In this document: one piece after another, positions 61,601 to 64,000 of the stretch
Layout of the letters: the number at the start of each line of letters is the position of its first letter
Position numbering within the stretch: position 1 is the stretch's first letter
Source of the DNA: Eopsaltria australis
Lineage: Eukaryota; Chordata; Aves; Passeriformes; Petroicidae
Reading direction: 5' to 3'
DNA length: 64,000 bases
Assembly: GCA_034509425.1 (NCBI GenBank)
Contig: JAVTVJ010000068.1
Coordinates: forward strand, 1,922,001 to 1,986,000
Translations under genes and position numbers: made by a program
The notes under the pieces: generated by a model
What the model saw: only the letters and a program-made list of their open reading frames with translations
What the model was told of the DNA's origin: nothing
The model's database searches: none

Positions 61601-64000
61601 AGAGCCATTAGGTGTCACAAGAGACAGACTGGGAAAGGATTTAGGGACTCCTACACCGTTTCAGAAGTTCCCTGCAAACATTGTGTTCTTAGTTCTTATG
61701 GAAACTGTCCTGATTCTTTCTTTTCCCACTTAAGAGCTCTTGAAAGCCCTGGAGAGTACGAGATCATTGATAGTACTCCAGTGAAAAAGCAGCACAGACT
61801 CTTGGTCAGGATAATGATGTCTGCTTAGCCCAAAATTGAATTGTGGCCAGCCATGCAGTCTGGTGTCCCTCCATCCATGCCTTTGGTGGCAGATTCAAAC
61901 AGCTGCCAGGGTCACTGGGATACAGGCTGGCTTGGGGAGAGTGCTGTGCTCCTGCTGGGCAGCAGGACGTGCTCAGCCCCTTCCCCAGGAGCTGGTCCTG
62001 TTGCCTGCCCTCACTTCACCATCCTATGGCAGGAGGTCTGACACGTGCAGCCAGCTCCAGCACGGGGTCTGGAGACTTGGGGAAGAAAGCAGAGACAGGC
62101 ATGGAAAATAACCATAGCTTCTGCTTTGGGACCTGACATCAGCAGCAGTTACCGGCCTTGTCCAGGAGTGCATCTATGACTCTGCCTCCTCTGCATCTCT
62201 GTGTACCCATGTCATGCCTCACCACCACCAAATGAGCTCCATTATGACAGAAAAAAAAACGTGCACGAGTTGCCCTGGATTAACTTTATCCTGTATGAAG
62301 TGAAGCCTTATGGAAATGCTTATTCCCTTTCACCATTAGATGGAGCAAAGAGCCGTTCTCCCCCTCTATGCCTCAGAGCTGAGATGTCTTTGCTTAAGCT
62401 CTTCCTGGGAGCAAAAGAAGCCTCATGACTTCCGAGGGCTATGTGTTTGCTTCAGTTCGGAAACATGAAGTGCCCAGTGCAGAATCCCAGTGTGTTTTCC
62501 CATCTATTTCAAGTTGAAAAACTAAATATGTGGTGAATTAATACCATCTGCAGTGAAGCAGCTTTTATGCACAAGCTCAATCTCTCATGCATGATTTCTA
62601 CTTGAACCCTCTTAACTTGCCTGGAAAGTTAAGCCAAAACAGTAAAGGGATGTATAATCAAGTACTTCCTTTTAAGAAGTGACTTTTTGCCAACAGGAGG
62701 TGAGTATAACTTGTGCTGAAAACTTGTGTTATTAACCTGCTGCACTGAGAAATGTAGTTCTTGTCATTTGCAAACCATTTTCCATTGGTGCATCTTTACA
62801 TGCTGCAGATCTATGCTTGATACCTGATTTTGTGTGATAGATTCTTTAAAAAATTTACTTCTTTCTCCATTAACTCTTCCTATTCTTTGTTTAGGTGTTA
62901 GTTAAGAGGAAGGGAACAAACATGGAAAGGAGCAGGATGAAAGCCTGCTTGTGCCCAGCTGTAGTTGAAGTTGTGTTTTTCTGTACGTTCATGCATGCCC
63001 CATTGTGTTGTGTTTATTTTGAAAGAACAGTTGCTTGATCAAAATGGTATTTCTTTCTGGCTGTTCCCCTCTGAAGGTGAGTTACATCTGGTAAGCATGG
63101 AGTTGTTCATGCTTTCAGTTTGGGATTGAGAGCAGGTTTGATACCTGGTTCCTGGCTAAGCTTTTCCCCTCTTGGTACCTTACAATGTGTCATTAGTTCC
63201 TTCCACTGCTTGTTCTTCCCTGTTTGTGTGTTTATTAGGTTTTCCTGTGCTGAGCAAGTATTTAATAATTTGATTCTGCGAATAGCTATTCATTTGCTAA
63301 GCCACTGGAGTCTCATACCAATAGCACTTCCTGGAAAAGGACTGCTGTAAAACTGACTTGGGGAATTCAGAAATAAATAATTGTCAAAAGTAAATCTTGC
63401 TGCATGCAGCTTGTCATGTTGTGTTTCCAAGTGCATAGTCACACTGTATTATAATAATTTGCTAGCTTATTTTTTCTATTCATATTATGCAACACTTATT
63501 GAGATGATGTTACATCAGATGTTCTACTTTTTTATGATGTAAAAGAGCAATGCCTTTTAGCAGCGCCTTGGACACAATTTTAAGATGACCTGCCTTGATT
63601 TATAAGTCACTATTCCTGGCTATCTAGGTAATTCAGTAAGAAAGGAGAGAATTACTTACATGGATTTTTTTGAGTACAGAGATGAGTTGTCTGCTCTTTG
63701 CAGTCTTAAGGGTGGTTGATCCTCTTTATGATTGTCAGGCATCTGTCACAAGGTGGGATCTTGTTCTTTGGAGGGGGAAGCTTGCTGCTAATGCATGAAG
63801 CTCTGTAAATTTGTACAAAGCAATGCCAGGAGAGAGGGTTTCGGAGAATGAGACAAAGATATTGTGATGGGATTTTGTACATAGTTCAGTGCTTGGACAT
63901 AATCTAGTTCATTATTGCATTGACTATAAATTCTGTAGAGAGATCACTGCAGGCTTACCAAAAGTAATGGGATCTATGGATAGCTCTTTTAAATAGAAGC
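58669..64000. other. Intron 1 segment to the window end
   Basis: About 5.3 kb. Mostly AT-rich, with one GC-richer island-like patch at about 61840-62110 holding three overlapping + strand frames with no recognised domain. No FRMPD4 exon 2 sequence and no named repeat is seen up to base 64000. Confidence 0.5.

Larger units (their letters stand above)
23095..64000 (+). other. FRMPD4: FRMPD4 intron 1 (5' part, runs off the window)
   Basis: It begins with the donor GTAGGT. The next exon should start with the last base of codon 14 and encode the basic linker and then the WW domain (conserved Trp-Pro-Pro-Pro and GWE motifs). I found no such coding block in any + frame to the window end, so the intron is at least 40.9 kb. 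A giant first intron is consistent with the known size of mammalian FRMPD4. The contents are AT-rich sequence, six CR1 fragments, one LTR fragment and simple repeats, listed separately. Confidence 0.7.

Noticed and set aside
1..64000. tRNA, rRNA, microRNA or CRISPR-like arrays
   Set aside because: I saw no clover-leaf with box A/B motifs, no rRNA blocks and no regularly spaced repeats. MicroRNA hairpins cannot be judged reliably by eye.

Overview
This is vertebrate nuclear DNA, almost certainly from a bird. The background is AT-rich, one sharp CpG island sits in the middle, and the recognisable repeats are CR1 LINE fragments of the avian/reptilian type plus one piece of a bird-type endogenous-retrovirus LTR. 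There is no bacterial-style gene packing. Nearly all open reading frames are chance frames, frames inside repeats, or GC-rich shadows across the CpG island.

The only protein-coding gene I can support is the first coding exon of a large + strand gene. The exon reads MDVFSFVKIGKLS and then the first two bases of a Gly codon before a GT splice donor (CDS 23054-23094). This matches the amino terminus of FRMPD4 (Preso/PDZD10; WW-PDZ-FERM scaffold of the postsynaptic density), as I remember that family. The promoter is a CpG island of about 1.4 kb (about 22370-23760) with GC boxes and G-rich quadruplex-capable tracts. The leader carries several upstream ATGs. From 23095 to the window end (more than 40.9 kb) I read the DNA as FRMPD4 intron 1. 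I could not find the next exon, which should carry the start of the WW-domain region.

Layout: 1-22370 is upstream intergenic DNA with CR1 copies at 1945-2495 (-), 2995-3085 (+), 7180-8165 (+, with the endonuclease part of ORF2) and 12850-13333 (+). 22370-23760 is the CpG island and exon 1. 23095-64000 is intron 1 with CR1 copies at 31480-31552 (+), 42225-42893 (-), 45031-45536 (-), 49845-50055 (-), 54368-54788 (+) and 58540-58668 (+), an LTR fragment at about 56940-57329 (+), and scattered homopolymer runs and microsatellites.

I found no undescribed multi-gene system. The most interesting observation is in the exon 1 leader. Two overlapping perfect GTGAGT donor motifs lie upstream of the main ATG. 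The first would cut a strongly initiated upstream ORF in exactly the same splice phase, after the same number of codons, as the normal exon 1. The sequence could therefore encode a second, Pro/Leu-rich amino terminus for the same protein. This is an inference from sequence and needs transcript evidence.
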